From Pseudomonadota bacterium (GTDB lineage Bacteria; Pseudomonadota; Gammaproteobacteria; Acidiferrobacterales; Acidiferrobacteraceae), in NCBI GenBank assembly GCA_021816625.1, contig JAKAXM010000004.1, positions 62,001-126,000 of the forward strand: a stretch of DNA of 64,000 nucleotides, given 5' to 3'. The stretch's first letter is position 1; each line of letters begins with the position of its first letter. The translations under genes and the position numbers were made by a program. Under the pieces are notes generated by a model that saw nothing but the letters and a program-made list of their open reading frames with translations, was not told the origin of the DNA and made no database searches. This document shows positions 21,395 through 29,619 of this stretch, one piece after another.

Positions 21395-21849
21395 ATCGAT
21401 GGCTGGTTTTCATGGGGGCGCTCCTCGTGGCGGCGGGCGTGCAGGCGGCGACTCTCTACCGTTGGGTGGCCCCCAACGGCTCGGTCACCTACCAAAATAC
21501 CCCGCCGCCGGCCTCGGCCGGCCATGTGCAGGTGATGCACCTGGGCGGTCATCCGCATCCCGGCGCACTGCGGGCGGCCTTGAGCGCCCTGCACCCGGTC
21601 GTGCTCTACAAGGCACCGCACTGCCAGCCGTGCCGGCAGGCCAGCGCTTATCTACGCGGGCGCAAGGTACCGTTTCACGCCATCGACGTAAGTCGCAATC
21701 AATCGGCATTGCGGGCGATGAAGGAGAAAACAGGTAGTACCACCGTTCCCACGATCATGGTCGGACACCATGCCCTTGTGGGTTTCGTCCCCTCGGTCTT
21801 GCGCGAGGAGTTGACGGCCGCAGGTTATCTATCTAGCCCCTCGCACTAG
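21391..21849 (+). CDS. Secreted DUF4124/glutaredoxin-domain protein
   Basis: Signal peptide; TLYRWVAPNGSVTYQNTPPP (DUF4124); VVLYKAPHCQPCRQASAYLRGRKVPFHAIDVSRN...TVPTIMVGHHALVGF. Confidence 0.8.
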   Translation: MNRWLVFMGALLVAAGVQAATLYRWVAPNGSVTYQNTPPPASAGHVQVMHLGGHPHPGALRAALSALHPVVLYKAPHCQPCRQASAYLRGRKVPFHAIDVSRNQSALRAMKEKTGSTTVPTIMVGHHALVGFVPSVLREELTAAGYLSSPSH

Positions 21850-21898
21850 ACGTGCCGATCGAGGCTCCGGGGCCGGTCCTGCGGGACACGAGGCCGTC

Positions 21899-22675
21899 TT
21901 GAAGGTCGCCACCTGGAACGTGAATTCGCTGCGGGTGCGTCTACCGCAGGTCGAGGAATGGCTGCGGCGGGTTGCGCCGGATGTCTTGTGCCTGCAGGAG
22001 ACCAAGGTGCAAGACCGCGACTTTCCGCAGGAGGCCTTTGCGGCGCTCGGCTATCAGGTCGTTTTTCATGGCCAGCGCAGCTATAACGGCGTGGCCATCG
22101 CCGCGCGCGGCCCCCTATCGGATGTCAGCTGCGGGCTCCAGGGCTTTGCCGATGAGCAGTGTCGGGCCCTGTCGGCGCGCTACCGGGGCGTGAGGATAGC
22201 CAGTCTCTATGTCCCCAACGGCACGGCCCTCGATTCCCCCCGGTACCCTTACAAACTCGACTGGCTGCGGGCCTTGAAGGCCCAGGCCGCCCTATGGCTT
22301 GCCGAGGGCCCCGAGCTCGTCCTCGCCGGGGACTTCAATATCGCGCCCGCCGATCGTGACGTCTATGATCCGGTGGCCTGGGTTGGTTCGGTATTGGTGA
22401 GCGAGCCGGAGCGCGAGGCGTTTCGTGCGCTGCTCACCGAGGGGTTTGCCGACGCCCTAGGCGAACTGCCGGGTGCCGAACACGGCTATACCTGGTGGGA
22501 TTATCGGGCCGCGGCCTTCCGCCGCGACCAGGGCCTACGGATCGATCACATCCTCTTGAGTCGCGTGCTCGCCCCGCGTCTGATCCGCGCGGGCGTCGAT
22601 CGCACACCCCGCGCGGCGTCCCGCCCCTCGGATCACGCGCCGGTCCTAGCCGAGGTGGGAGAGGGCACCGTTTAA
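21899..22675 (+). CDS. xthA: Exodeoxyribonuclease III (TTG start)
   Basis: MKVATWNVNSLRVRLPQVEEWLRRVAPDVLCLQETKVQD; LVLAGDFNIAP; C-term RIDHILLS and SDHAPV. Confidence 0.94.
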   Translation: MKVATWNVNSLRVRLPQVEEWLRRVAPDVLCLQETKVQDRDFPQEAFAALGYQVVFHGQRSYNGVAIAARGPLSDVSCGLQGFADEQCRALSARYRGVRIASLYVPNGTALDSPRYPYKLDWLRALKAQAALWLAEGPELVLAGDFNIAPADRDVYDPVAWVGSVLVSEPEREAFRALLTEGFADALGELPGAEHGYTWWDYRAAAFRRDQGLRIDHILLSRVLAPRLIRAGVDRTPRAASRPSDHAPVLAEVGEGTV

Positions 22676-22689
22676 AACGCCGCCATCTT

Positions 22690-22719
22690 GCGTCCTGTAA
22701 CTATAACGATACAGGACGC
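22690..22719. repeat. 10-bp perfect inverted repeat with 10-nt spacer (GCGTCCTGTA-actataacga-TACAGGACGC)
   Basis: Direct reading; TACAGGACGC is the exact reverse complement of GCGTCCTGTA. Confidence 0.9.
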
Positions 22720-22941
22720 GCTCACTCTAAACACCTTACGAAAAATAGAAACCCCTTCTAAGCGCCGGCAGTGCCGGCGCCCCCCTGTCACGGATATGAG
22801 ACGGTCGAACCCCGGCCGTCGGCCACCCCGGGATTTTCCTGGGTGCGGCCTTACAGTCGCGGCCGTTTGGGGCCTTCCGCGTGATGTGCCGATACCGAGC
22901 GAACCCATCCCTTTCAAGGGCTTAACGAGTCACGAGCCCTA

Positions 22942-22958
22942 TTGGCATGGTTTTTGTT
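22942..22958 (+). promoter_or_regulatory. Predicted sigma-54 (-24/-12) promoter upstream of the amyloid operon
   Basis: TTGGCATGGTTTTTGTT versus consensus YTGGCACGRNNNTTGCW: GG (22944-22945) and the -12 dinucleotide (22956-22957) are 12 nt apart, with one mismatch in each element. Confidence 0.7.
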
Positions 22959-23012
22959 AATGGGCATGCCCGAGGCGCACGAAGGGCAGTATGCCCGGGA
23001 CGCCACATCACG

Positions 23013-23630
23013 ATGGACCTGATTATGAAAACGGCCCTGCTCTTTGTGATCGGACTTACGGTCCCCGTACTCGCGGGTGCCAAGGGGCTTGCACGCCCCC
23101 CCGCCGTCGCGCACAACGCCGCGATCCTTGCGGGCGCCACTTTGAGCGGAGGTCGGGGCTTGGCCACGATCAACGAGGCATCCGGCCATGGCAACGTGCA
23201 GGCCAACGCCGACGCCATCGCCCAGGGAGGCGCGGCGGTCGCATCGGTCCACCAGCACCTCACCGGCACGGTCGCGGGACTCGCCGCTGACAGCGCCGTG
23301 ATCGGCGGTCAGGCCTTCGCCCGTTTTGCCGGCATCCTGGATATCAATCAGGCGGCTGGGAGTAACAACGCCGAGGCCAATAGCATGACGCTCGCCCGCT
23401 CCCTGCGTCCTTTGAGTCTTAGTGCGCTGACCAGGATCGCGCCGCCCATCCGGGCGGTAAATCACACCCAGGTAAGGTCGGGATCGGCGGGTGCTTCACG
23501 TAGCGTGACGGTATCCCAGGAGGCGCTCAAGGGCGTCACGGGGATCGCCCAAGTGACGCAGGCGGCCGGTTCCGGAAATACCTTGAGCAATAGCGTCACC
23601 GTAAACATATCTGCGGGCATACGTCCGTAG
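23013..23630 (+). CDS. Secreted Fap-like small repeat protein (candidate minor or nucleator subunit)
   Basis: Signal peptide MKTALLFVIGLTVPVLAGAKG; three imperfect repeats GLATINEASGHGNVQANADAIA / GILDINQAAGSNNAEANSMTLA / GIAQVTQAAGSGNTLSNSVTVN. Start taken at 23013 (or 23025) because the ORF-track ATG at 22947 lies inside the predicted promoter. Confidence 0.65.
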   Translation: MDLIMKTALLFVIGLTVPVLAGAKGLARPPAVAHNAAILAGATLSGGRGLATINEASGHGNVQANADAIAQGGAAVASVHQHLTGTVAGLAADSAVIGGQAFARFAGILDINQAAGSNNAEANSMTLARSLRPLSLSALTRIAPPIRAVNHTQVRSGSAGASRSVTVSQEALKGVTGIAQVTQAAGSGNTLSNSVTVNISAGIRP

Positions 23631-23641
23631 GGGTGCAAGAA

Positions 23642-23665
23642 GGCTGGCTTTAGCAGCCGTTTTTT
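23642..23665 (+). terminator. Weak hairpin plus T-tract (candidate attenuator)
   Basis: GGCTG-gctttag-CAGCC-g-TTTTTT between the small repeat gene and the FapC-like gene. Confidence 0.45.
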
Positions 23666-23685
23666 AACTTGAAAAGGAGAGGTGT

Positions 23686-25923
23686 ATGGCAATTCAACGG
23701 AAACTCCGCACCATCGTGGTAGCCGTCGGCATGGCGCTCGCGGCCCCCGTGGTCGTGGCCAAGACGACCGGTGTTGCAACCGCGAATGCAAACAGCAGTC
23801 AAATGGCCGGCGGGTCCATTGACTTTGCTCAGGGCACGGTCAATAGCGCTACCGTCAGCAATAACGTCCTGCAAAACGCTAAGGGCAACATAGGCGTGAA
23901 CATCGGTGCCGGTAGCGGCAACATGCAGGGCAACAACACCGATATCGCCTACACCAACGGCTCCCTGACCCGTCATACGAGCGACGTCGCAAGCGTCGCG
24001 AGCATGCAGTGGGGCAATGCCTTCGCCCTGAGCCTCTCCGAAGGCGTCACCAACACCGCAAGCGCCGCCGACAACGTCCTGCAGAACGCCTCCGGCAACA
24101 TCGGCGTAAACGTGGCCTCCGGCAGCGCCAACATGCAGGTGAACAGCACCGCCCTGACCCATAGCAATGGGGTGCTGCCAGGCGGCGTGGCCGATGCCAC
24201 CGCGACGAGCCTCCAGGGGATGGGCCCCTTGGGCCTCGCGGGCACCGAAGGCGATAACGACAGCGCCTCGCTTTCAAACCACGTCCTACAGGATGCCTCC
24301 GGCAATATCGGCGTAAACGTCGCCGCGGGCGATCAGAACATGCAGGGTAACGCGCTTGCGGTCGCCTACAACAATGGCGGCGTGACCGCCTACGCCGGCG
24401 CGGCCAGCATGCAGATGGCCGGATTGATCGGTGCCTTGACAATCGCGGCCGACAACGACGCGACCTTGTCAAACCACGTCCTGCAGAACGCCTCCGGCAA
24501 TATCGGGGTCAACGTCGCAGCCGGTGTGCAGAACATGCAGCACAACGGCCTCTCGGTCGCCACCGCTAATGCCGTGTATCCCTTCTCGCCCACCGTCACG
24601 AGCGGCGCAAGCGTGGCTGCGGTGAACAACGCCCAGTCGGCAGGCGCCCTAGCCGGTAGTCTCAACATGGGTTCCGACAACGACGCGAGCCTCGCAAACC
24701 ACGTCCTGCAGAACGCCTCCGGCAACATCGGCGTAAACGCCGCTGCCGGCACGCAGAACATGCAGTCCAACGGGGTTGCGATGGCGACCGGTCTTACGAC
24801 CGAATCGGCGGGCGCAGCCACGACCACGGTGGGCAACGCCCAGGCCGTCGGACCCTTGGGCGGTTCTTTGAGCCTCGGGGGCGACGATGACGCCTTTCTC
24901 ACCAATGGCGTCCTGCAGAACGCCTCCGGCAATATCGCGGCCAACGTCGCAGCCGGCGCCGACAATATGCAGGCCAATAACGTGGGCTATGCGTTTAACC
25001 ACGCAGGCCAGAGCGCCACGTCTGTGATCGACAACGATCAGGGGACCGAGGGTTTCGATGGGGATGCCGCGCTTTTGTCGCTTACCGCCTACGGCAACGA
25101 CCACGCCTACCTGAACGACCATGTCCTGCAGAACGCCTCCGGCAATATCGGGGTCAACGCCGCCGCCGGTCAATGGAACGGGCAGGCCAATAATCTGGCC
25201 ATAGCCACGGCCGCTGGCGCTGTAAACAGCACCACGACCGCGACGGCCGGCATCGCCGACAACCAGGCGAGCAATATGAGCCTCGAGTGGCTGCCGTCGG
25301 TCGCGTTTAGTGTGAGCGGTGTTATGCGGGCCTCGCTGTCCGACAAGGTCCTGCAGAATGCCTCCGGCAACATCGGCGTAAACGTGGCCTCCGGCGTGCA
25401 GAACGTACAGGCCAACAATACGGCGCTTGCCTTTGGTGATGGTACCGGTACCGGCGACATGGACGGTGACAACACCGGTGGGCCGGCGGTGGCCAGCATT
25501 ACCGGGCGTCAGCTATCGGGACCCTACTCCATGGCCGCGAACATCGGTTCCACGAACAGCGCGAGCGTTGCCAATGACGTGCTGCAAAACGCCGCCGGCA
25601 AGATCGGGGCGAACGTGGCGGCCGGCGTCCAGAACATGCAGAGCAATGATCTGGCCTACGCCTTCAACCAAGCGGGCAGCAATGCCAGCGCGTCGACCGA
25701 GGTCTCGCAGGTATCGTTGGGCGCCATCGCCACGGATCAGCCAGTCAGCTTCTATACGGGCGGCGACATGGACTCCGACAACTCGGTCACCGTGCCTGTG
25801 ACCAACACGGCGGAGGTCTCCAACAACGTCCTGCAGAACGCTTCGGGCGACATCGGGCTAAACGTCGCGGCGGGGGCTGCCAATATGCAGCGCAACACCC
25901 TGACGATCGCGGACGCCGACTAG
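23686..25923 (+). CDS. FapC-like functional amyloid protein with 10 imperfect repeats
   Basis: Signal peptide; motif (N/D)xVLQNASGNIGVNVAAGxxNMQxNx occurs 10 times (starting near 23863, 24075, 24279, 24474, 24700, 24907, 25119, 25345, 25576, 25821). No cysteine found on reading the translation. Confidence 0.85.
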   Translation: MAIQRKLRTIVVAVGMALAAPVVVAKTTGVATANANSSQMAGGSIDFAQGTVNSATVSNNVLQNAKGNIGVNIGAGSGNMQGNNTDIAYTNGSLTRHTSDVASVASMQWGNAFALSLSEGVTNTASAADNVLQNASGNIGVNVASGSANMQVNSTALTHSNGVLPGGVADATATSLQGMGPLGLAGTEGDNDSASLSNHVLQDASGNIGVNVAAGDQNMQGNALAVAYNNGGVTAYAGAASMQMAGLIGALTIAADNDATLSNHVLQNASGNIGVNVAAGVQNMQHNGLSVATANAVYPFSPTVTSGASVAAVNNAQSAGALAGSLNMGSDNDASLANHVLQNASGNIGVNAAAGTQNMQSNGVAMATGLTTESAGAATTTVGNAQAVGPLGGSLSLGGDDDAFLTNGVLQNASGNIAANVAAGADNMQANNVGYAFNHAGQSATSVIDNDQGTEGFDGDAALLSLTAYGNDHAYLNDHVLQNASGNIGVNAAAGQWNGQANNLAIATAAGAVNSTTTATAGIADNQASNMSLEWLPSVAFSVSGVMRASLSDKVLQNASGNIGVNVASGVQNVQANNTALAFGDGTGTGDMDGDNTGGPAVASITGRQLSGPYSMAANIGSTNSASVANDVLQNAAGKIGANVAAGVQNMQSNDLAYAFNQAGSNASASTEVSQVSLGAIATDQPVSFYTGGDMDSDNSVTVPVTNTAEVSNNVLQNASGDIGLNVAAGAANMQRNTLTIADAD

Positions 25924-25934
25924 GCGTTATGGTG

Positions 25935-25967
25935 GCGGGCGGGGGTTCGCCCCCGCCCGCTTTTCTT
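25935..25967 (+). terminator. Strong rho-independent-type terminator hairpin within the amyloid operon
   Basis: GCGGGCGGGGG-TTCG-CCCCCGCCCGC followed by TTTTCTT: 11-bp stem, TTCG loop, T-rich tail. Confidence 0.85.
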
Positions 25968-25986
25968 AACCAAAGAGGAAGACGAC

Positions 25987-26673
25987 ATGCCGTACCGCCT
26001 GGGGTTATCGCTGCTGGCCCTCGTGCTTATGCCGGGTTTGGCGCGCGCGGGAACGGTCGTGTTCAACGGTTTCGGCGGCGTGCCCATCATGCGGCATGTC
26101 ACCAGTATTCGCGGACTTGAGTTCCGCGGCGTAGTGCGCCAGCGCACCGATTACAGCTGCGGGGCGGCGGCCATCGCGACCATCCTTGATTTCGCCTACG
26201 GACGCCGTCTGTCCGAAGATCAGGTGATCGTGGGGATGCTGAAGGTCAGTAATCGCAAAGTCGTAAAGCAGAAGGGGTTCTCGATGCTGGACATGGCGCG
26301 CTATCTCGCGCGCCTGGGTCTGCACGGGGCTGGCTACAAGATATCGCCGACGCTCTTGCCGAGCCTACGCGTGCCTGTGGTCGTGCTCCTGAACATCAAG
26401 GGTTACGAACACTTCGTCGTGTTAAAGGGCGTGGTCGCGGGCCGCGCCTTTCTCGCGGATCCCGAGTTTGGGAACCGCAGCATGGCCGTGGGGACATTCA
26501 TAAAGGATTGGGACGATGTCGTGTTCATCGTCATGGGTCCGCATTATGACAAGGCCACGCCTTTGCGGGCCCACCTAAAGGCCGTGCGCGTCCATGGTCT
26601 GTTGGCGGCCATGGAACGCAGCGAGACGCGGAATTTGCGGGAATTCGGTTTTATTCCCGCTACCGATTTCTAA
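25987..26673 (+). CDS. Periplasmic C39-family cysteine peptidase (FapD-like)
   Basis: Signal peptide; QRTDYSCGAAAIATILDFAYGRRLSEDQV; KGYEHFVVLKGVVAGRAFLADPEFG. No ABC transporter domain. Confidence 0.85.
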   Translation: MPYRLGLSLLALVLMPGLARAGTVVFNGFGGVPIMRHVTSIRGLEFRGVVRQRTDYSCGAAAIATILDFAYGRRLSEDQVIVGMLKVSNRKVVKQKGFSMLDMARYLARLGLHGAGYKISPTLLPSLRVPVVVLLNIKGYEHFVVLKGVVAGRAFLADPEFGNRSMAVGTFIKDWDDVVFIVMGPHYDKATPLRAHLKAVRVHGLLAAMERSETRNLREFGFIPATDF

Positions 26674-26676
26674 CGA

Positions 26677-27468
26677 TTGTCGAATAGAGGTATGGTCATG
26701 GGTGTAAGGACGGCGAGCGGGAGCAGGTATCTGACCGTGATCACGGTTCTCGGGGTGGCGTGCGCGGTCGCGGTGGCGCAGGCGGGGACCTTGACGAGCC
26801 GCGATGTAGGGGCGGTGATGGGCGCAACGCCCCTGTCGGCCCGCACGCTCGCTACCTTGCGCGGCCGCTACGTGGCGACCGACGGTGTCGTCTACTTCGG
26901 TCTCGAACTCGTAAGCCGCTGGACGCAGGCCAATGGCTCGGGGCTTACCGTTGGTACCAATGTCAATCTCGGTATCCAGGGCGACGGCCGTCCCGCGCTT
27001 ACGGTTGGCAGCTTTGCCCATGAAACCGGCGGCCGCGGCAGCCCGCAAGGTCCTTCCGCTGGCACTATTACGGGTAACCCCATTGCCGGGGTCGATGGCA
27101 TAGGCCAAGGTATACAGACCACTGGCAACGACAATGTCATCAAAAATACCGCCGTGATTAACCTCGGCGCCGGAGCGACCGGGACCTCGGGTCACACCAA
27201 CGGTCCGCGCGACATCTCGGTTGCCACCGCAGGCGGCGAGGGCCAAGTCGCCTTCAACCCAAGCGGCGTTACGATCGCCATCGCGGTTCCTGGCCAAGGC
27301 CTGATTCAACAGACACTAGGCACCCAAGGTCTGGGGCAGAGTGCCCAGGTGCTATCGAGCGCCAATACCGTTTTGAATCAGATGAGTCTGAACGTGGGCT
27401 TCGGTAATGCCGGCGGGTTTTCCGCGGCACAGCTGGGCGCCATCCTGGGGACCTTGAAAGGTCTCTAG
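26677..27468 (+). CDS. Secreted FapE-like protein
   Basis: Signal-like N-term; LATLRGRYVATDGVVYFGLELVSRWTQANG; Gly/Asn/Gln-rich body; position after the C39 peptidase matches fapE in Pseudomonas fapABCDEF. Start could be 26698. Confidence 0.55.
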   Translation: MSNRGMVMGVRTASGSRYLTVITVLGVACAVAVAQAGTLTSRDVGAVMGATPLSARTLATLRGRYVATDGVVYFGLELVSRWTQANGSGLTVGTNVNLGIQGDGRPALTVGSFAHETGGRGSPQGPSAGTITGNPIAGVDGIGQGIQTTGNDNVIKNTAVINLGAGATGTSGHTNGPRDISVATAGGEGQVAFNPSGVTIAIAVPGQGLIQQTLGTQGLGQSAQVLSSANTVLNQMSLNVGFGNAGGFSAAQLGAILGTLKGL

Positions 27469-27552
27469 CATCGTCAGGTCATGGGGGAGGGGGCCGATTC
27501 GCCCGGCGAGGCGGACGGCATCGATGGTTAACGAGCGATCCAGGTTTGCGTC

Positions 27553-28767
27553 ATGTCGTATCAAGCGGTGGGGGAAGGGATGGCGCAGGTGCCCCGTAGG
27601 GCCCCTGCAGCGCCCGTGCGGTCGCCGGCTCCGGTAATGCTGATCACCGGGACCCGGCCGGACATCATAAAGACAGCGAGCGTCGTTCATGCCCTGGCCC
27701 AGGCGCGATGCGCGTCGTCGGTCGTACACAGCGGGCAGCATGCCGACGGTATCTCCGAGCTCTATCGCTTTTTCGAGCTCGCGCCTGCCGCGAGCATCGA
27801 TCTCGGCCCACGGGGTCCGCAGCTCGCCGATCTCACGGCGCGCCTGCTCGCCGGCCTCGATCCGATTGTGGCGCAGCTACGGCCCGCGATACTGGTCGTG
27901 CAGGGCGATACCACAACGGCCCTGGCCGGCGCCCTGCTCGGTTTCTACCATCGCATCCCGGTGGCCCACATCGAAGCCGGTCTGCGCTCCGGGGACCCGG
28001 GCGAACCTTTTCCGGAGGAGGTCAATCGCCAACTGATAACGCGGCTGGCCGCCTGGCATTTCGCGCCTACGCCGCTTGCCGTCGCCTGCCTGCGTAAGGA
28101 GGGCGTACCCTTGAAAGCGATCACCATGACTGGCAATACGGTCGTGGATGCGGCCTTGTTCGGTTATCGGCGCCTGGCCGCCGGCACCGCCGCGGCGGCC
28201 CCGGCGGTCCGCCGCATCCTCGTCACGGCCCACCGTCGCGAAAACTGGGGCGCTGGGATCGCGGCGATTGGCGCGGGCCTGTGTCAGGTGATCGAGCGGT
28301 TCCCGGATGTCGAAGTCCTCTGGCTACGACACCCCAATCCCGAGGTGGCCGGCGCGGTTGACGCGATTGCGCGCCAGGCGCCGGCCCATGTGCGCGGCCG
28401 TCTTCATATCGCGGCCCCGCTCAGCTATCCCGACATGCTGCAAGCCTTACGGGACGCCTGGCTGGTCGTGACCGACTCTGGGGGGTTACAGGAAGAGGCC
28501 GTGACGGCGCGGGTCCCGGTCCTCATTGCTCGGCGTCAGACCGAGCGACCCGAGGTCGTGCACTGCGGGGCCGGCCACTTGATTGGGGCAGACGCGCGTC
28601 GCCTCGTGACCGAGATCTCCCGTCTCTACCACGCGCCCGACAAATGGGAGGCCATGCGTCCGGCCCAGTCGCCGTTCGGTGACGGCACAGCCGGCCAGCG
28701 GATCGCGACCGTGCTCGCGAGATTCCTGCAGACACGTCCCGCGCGCGGTCGAAGGGCGGCCTCATGA
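27553..28767 (+). CDS. wecB: UDP-N-acetylglucosamine 2-epimerase (non-hydrolysing, WecB-like)
   Basis: PVMLITGTRPDIIKTASVVHAL; VVQGDTTTALAGALLGFYHRIPVAHIEAGLRSGDPGEPFPEEVNRQLITRLAAWHFAPT; TDSGGLQEEAVTARVPVLIAR...TERPE. Confidence 0.9.
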   Translation: MSYQAVGEGMAQVPRRAPAAPVRSPAPVMLITGTRPDIIKTASVVHALAQARCASSVVHSGQHADGISELYRFFELAPAASIDLGPRGPQLADLTARLLAGLDPIVAQLRPAILVVQGDTTTALAGALLGFYHRIPVAHIEAGLRSGDPGEPFPEEVNRQLITRLAAWHFAPTPLAVACLRKEGVPLKAITMTGNTVVDAALFGYRRLAAGTAAAAPAVRRILVTAHRRENWGAGIAAIGAGLCQVIERFPDVEVLWLRHPNPEVAGAVDAIARQAPAHVRGRLHIAAPLSYPDMLQALRDAWLVVTDSGGLQEEAVTARVPVLIARRQTERPEVVHCGAGHLIGADARRLVTEISRLYHAPDKWEAMRPAQSPFGDGTAGQRIATVLARFLQTRPARGRRAAS

Positions 28768-29537
28768 GGCGGATATGGCATACGGCACTGGCCGCCGCCG
28801 GCCTCATGATTGCGCCCTTGGTCGCGTATGCCCATGGGTGGGTGGGCGCCGGTGGATCCTTTTATGCCCTGACCCAGGGCTATGGCCATTTCGAGGGTAT
28901 CTACGCGCGCGGGGTCTTCGGGGAAGGATCCGACACGATCTGGAACTGGGAGGCCGACCACGGACGGATTTTTGGTTATGAAGAAAACTATGGCGTTTTC
29001 GGGGTCACCCAGACGTTCACATCTCGCTGGTACGGATATGCGAGCCTCGCCGCCAGCACCAACTCCGATGTAGTCCCGAGCCAGCGCATCGACGCGAGCC
29101 TCTCGTATAAGGCTTGGCCCGATAAGCGTCTGGTTGCGACCGCGGGCTATACAGGGATTGCCTTTCGCGATGGCCATCGTGACCACGGTTACTGGTTCAA
29201 TGTTACCGGCTATCTGCCGGATCGTTGGGTCGCCATGGCGGGTCACGGCTGGACCTTCAGTGACCCGGGTGCGGTCCTCGCGCAGCGCAGTTTCGTGGCC
29301 GCAGGCTACCAGCACAGTGGACATATGGAGGCCACGGTGCGTTATGGTTGGGGGGCCGAGGCCTATCTGCCGATCGGTCCGCAGCTCGCCCTCGTGGATT
29401 TCCATAGCCATACCCTGGCCTTCACCTGGCGTCAGTGGCTGGGGCGCCATTTTGGCACGGACGTCTATCTGGAGCGCTTCACGAGTCCCTATTACCAGCA
29501 GACGGGAGGAGCGATCGGTGTCTTCTATCATTTCTGA
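28764..29537 (+). CDS. YaiO-like outer membrane beta-barrel protein
   Basis: Signal peptide; alternating aromatic strands; VGAGGSFYALTQGYGHFEGIYARGVFGEGSDTIWNWEADHGRIFGYEENYGVFGVTQTF...GGAIGVFYHF with C-terminal Phe. Confidence 0.65.
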   Translation: MRRIWHTALAAAGLMIAPLVAYAHGWVGAGGSFYALTQGYGHFEGIYARGVFGEGSDTIWNWEADHGRIFGYEENYGVFGVTQTFTSRWYGYASLAASTNSDVVPSQRIDASLSYKAWPDKRLVATAGYTGIAFRDGHRDHGYWFNVTGYLPDRWVAMAGHGWTFSDPGAVLAQRSFVAAGYQHSGHMEATVRYGWGAEAYLPIGPQLALVDFHSHTLAFTWRQWLGRHFGTDVYLERFTSPYYQQTGGAIGVFYHF

Positions 29538-29619
29538 AAAGACCGGCGACATCCAGGAGGCGGCCCGCCGGGCCGGCTGGCGGGGCGGCACCATTCTGGC
29601 TCATCGTGGCTTGCGGATC

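Noticed and set aside
22762-22780. GCGCCGGC-agt-GCCGGCGC palindrome as a terminator
   Set aside because: Loop is only 3 nt and no T-tract follows; could be structural but not supported as a terminator.
22947-23012. N-terminal extension of the first amyloid-locus ORF (MVFVNGHARGARRAVCPGRHIT...)
   Set aside because: The ATG lies inside the predicted sigma-54 promoter, and the signal peptide begins at 23013/23025.
23863-25895. Regular repeats as a CRISPR array
   Set aside because: Repeats are in frame in one continuous ORF with signal peptide, irregular unit length and coding-type variation.
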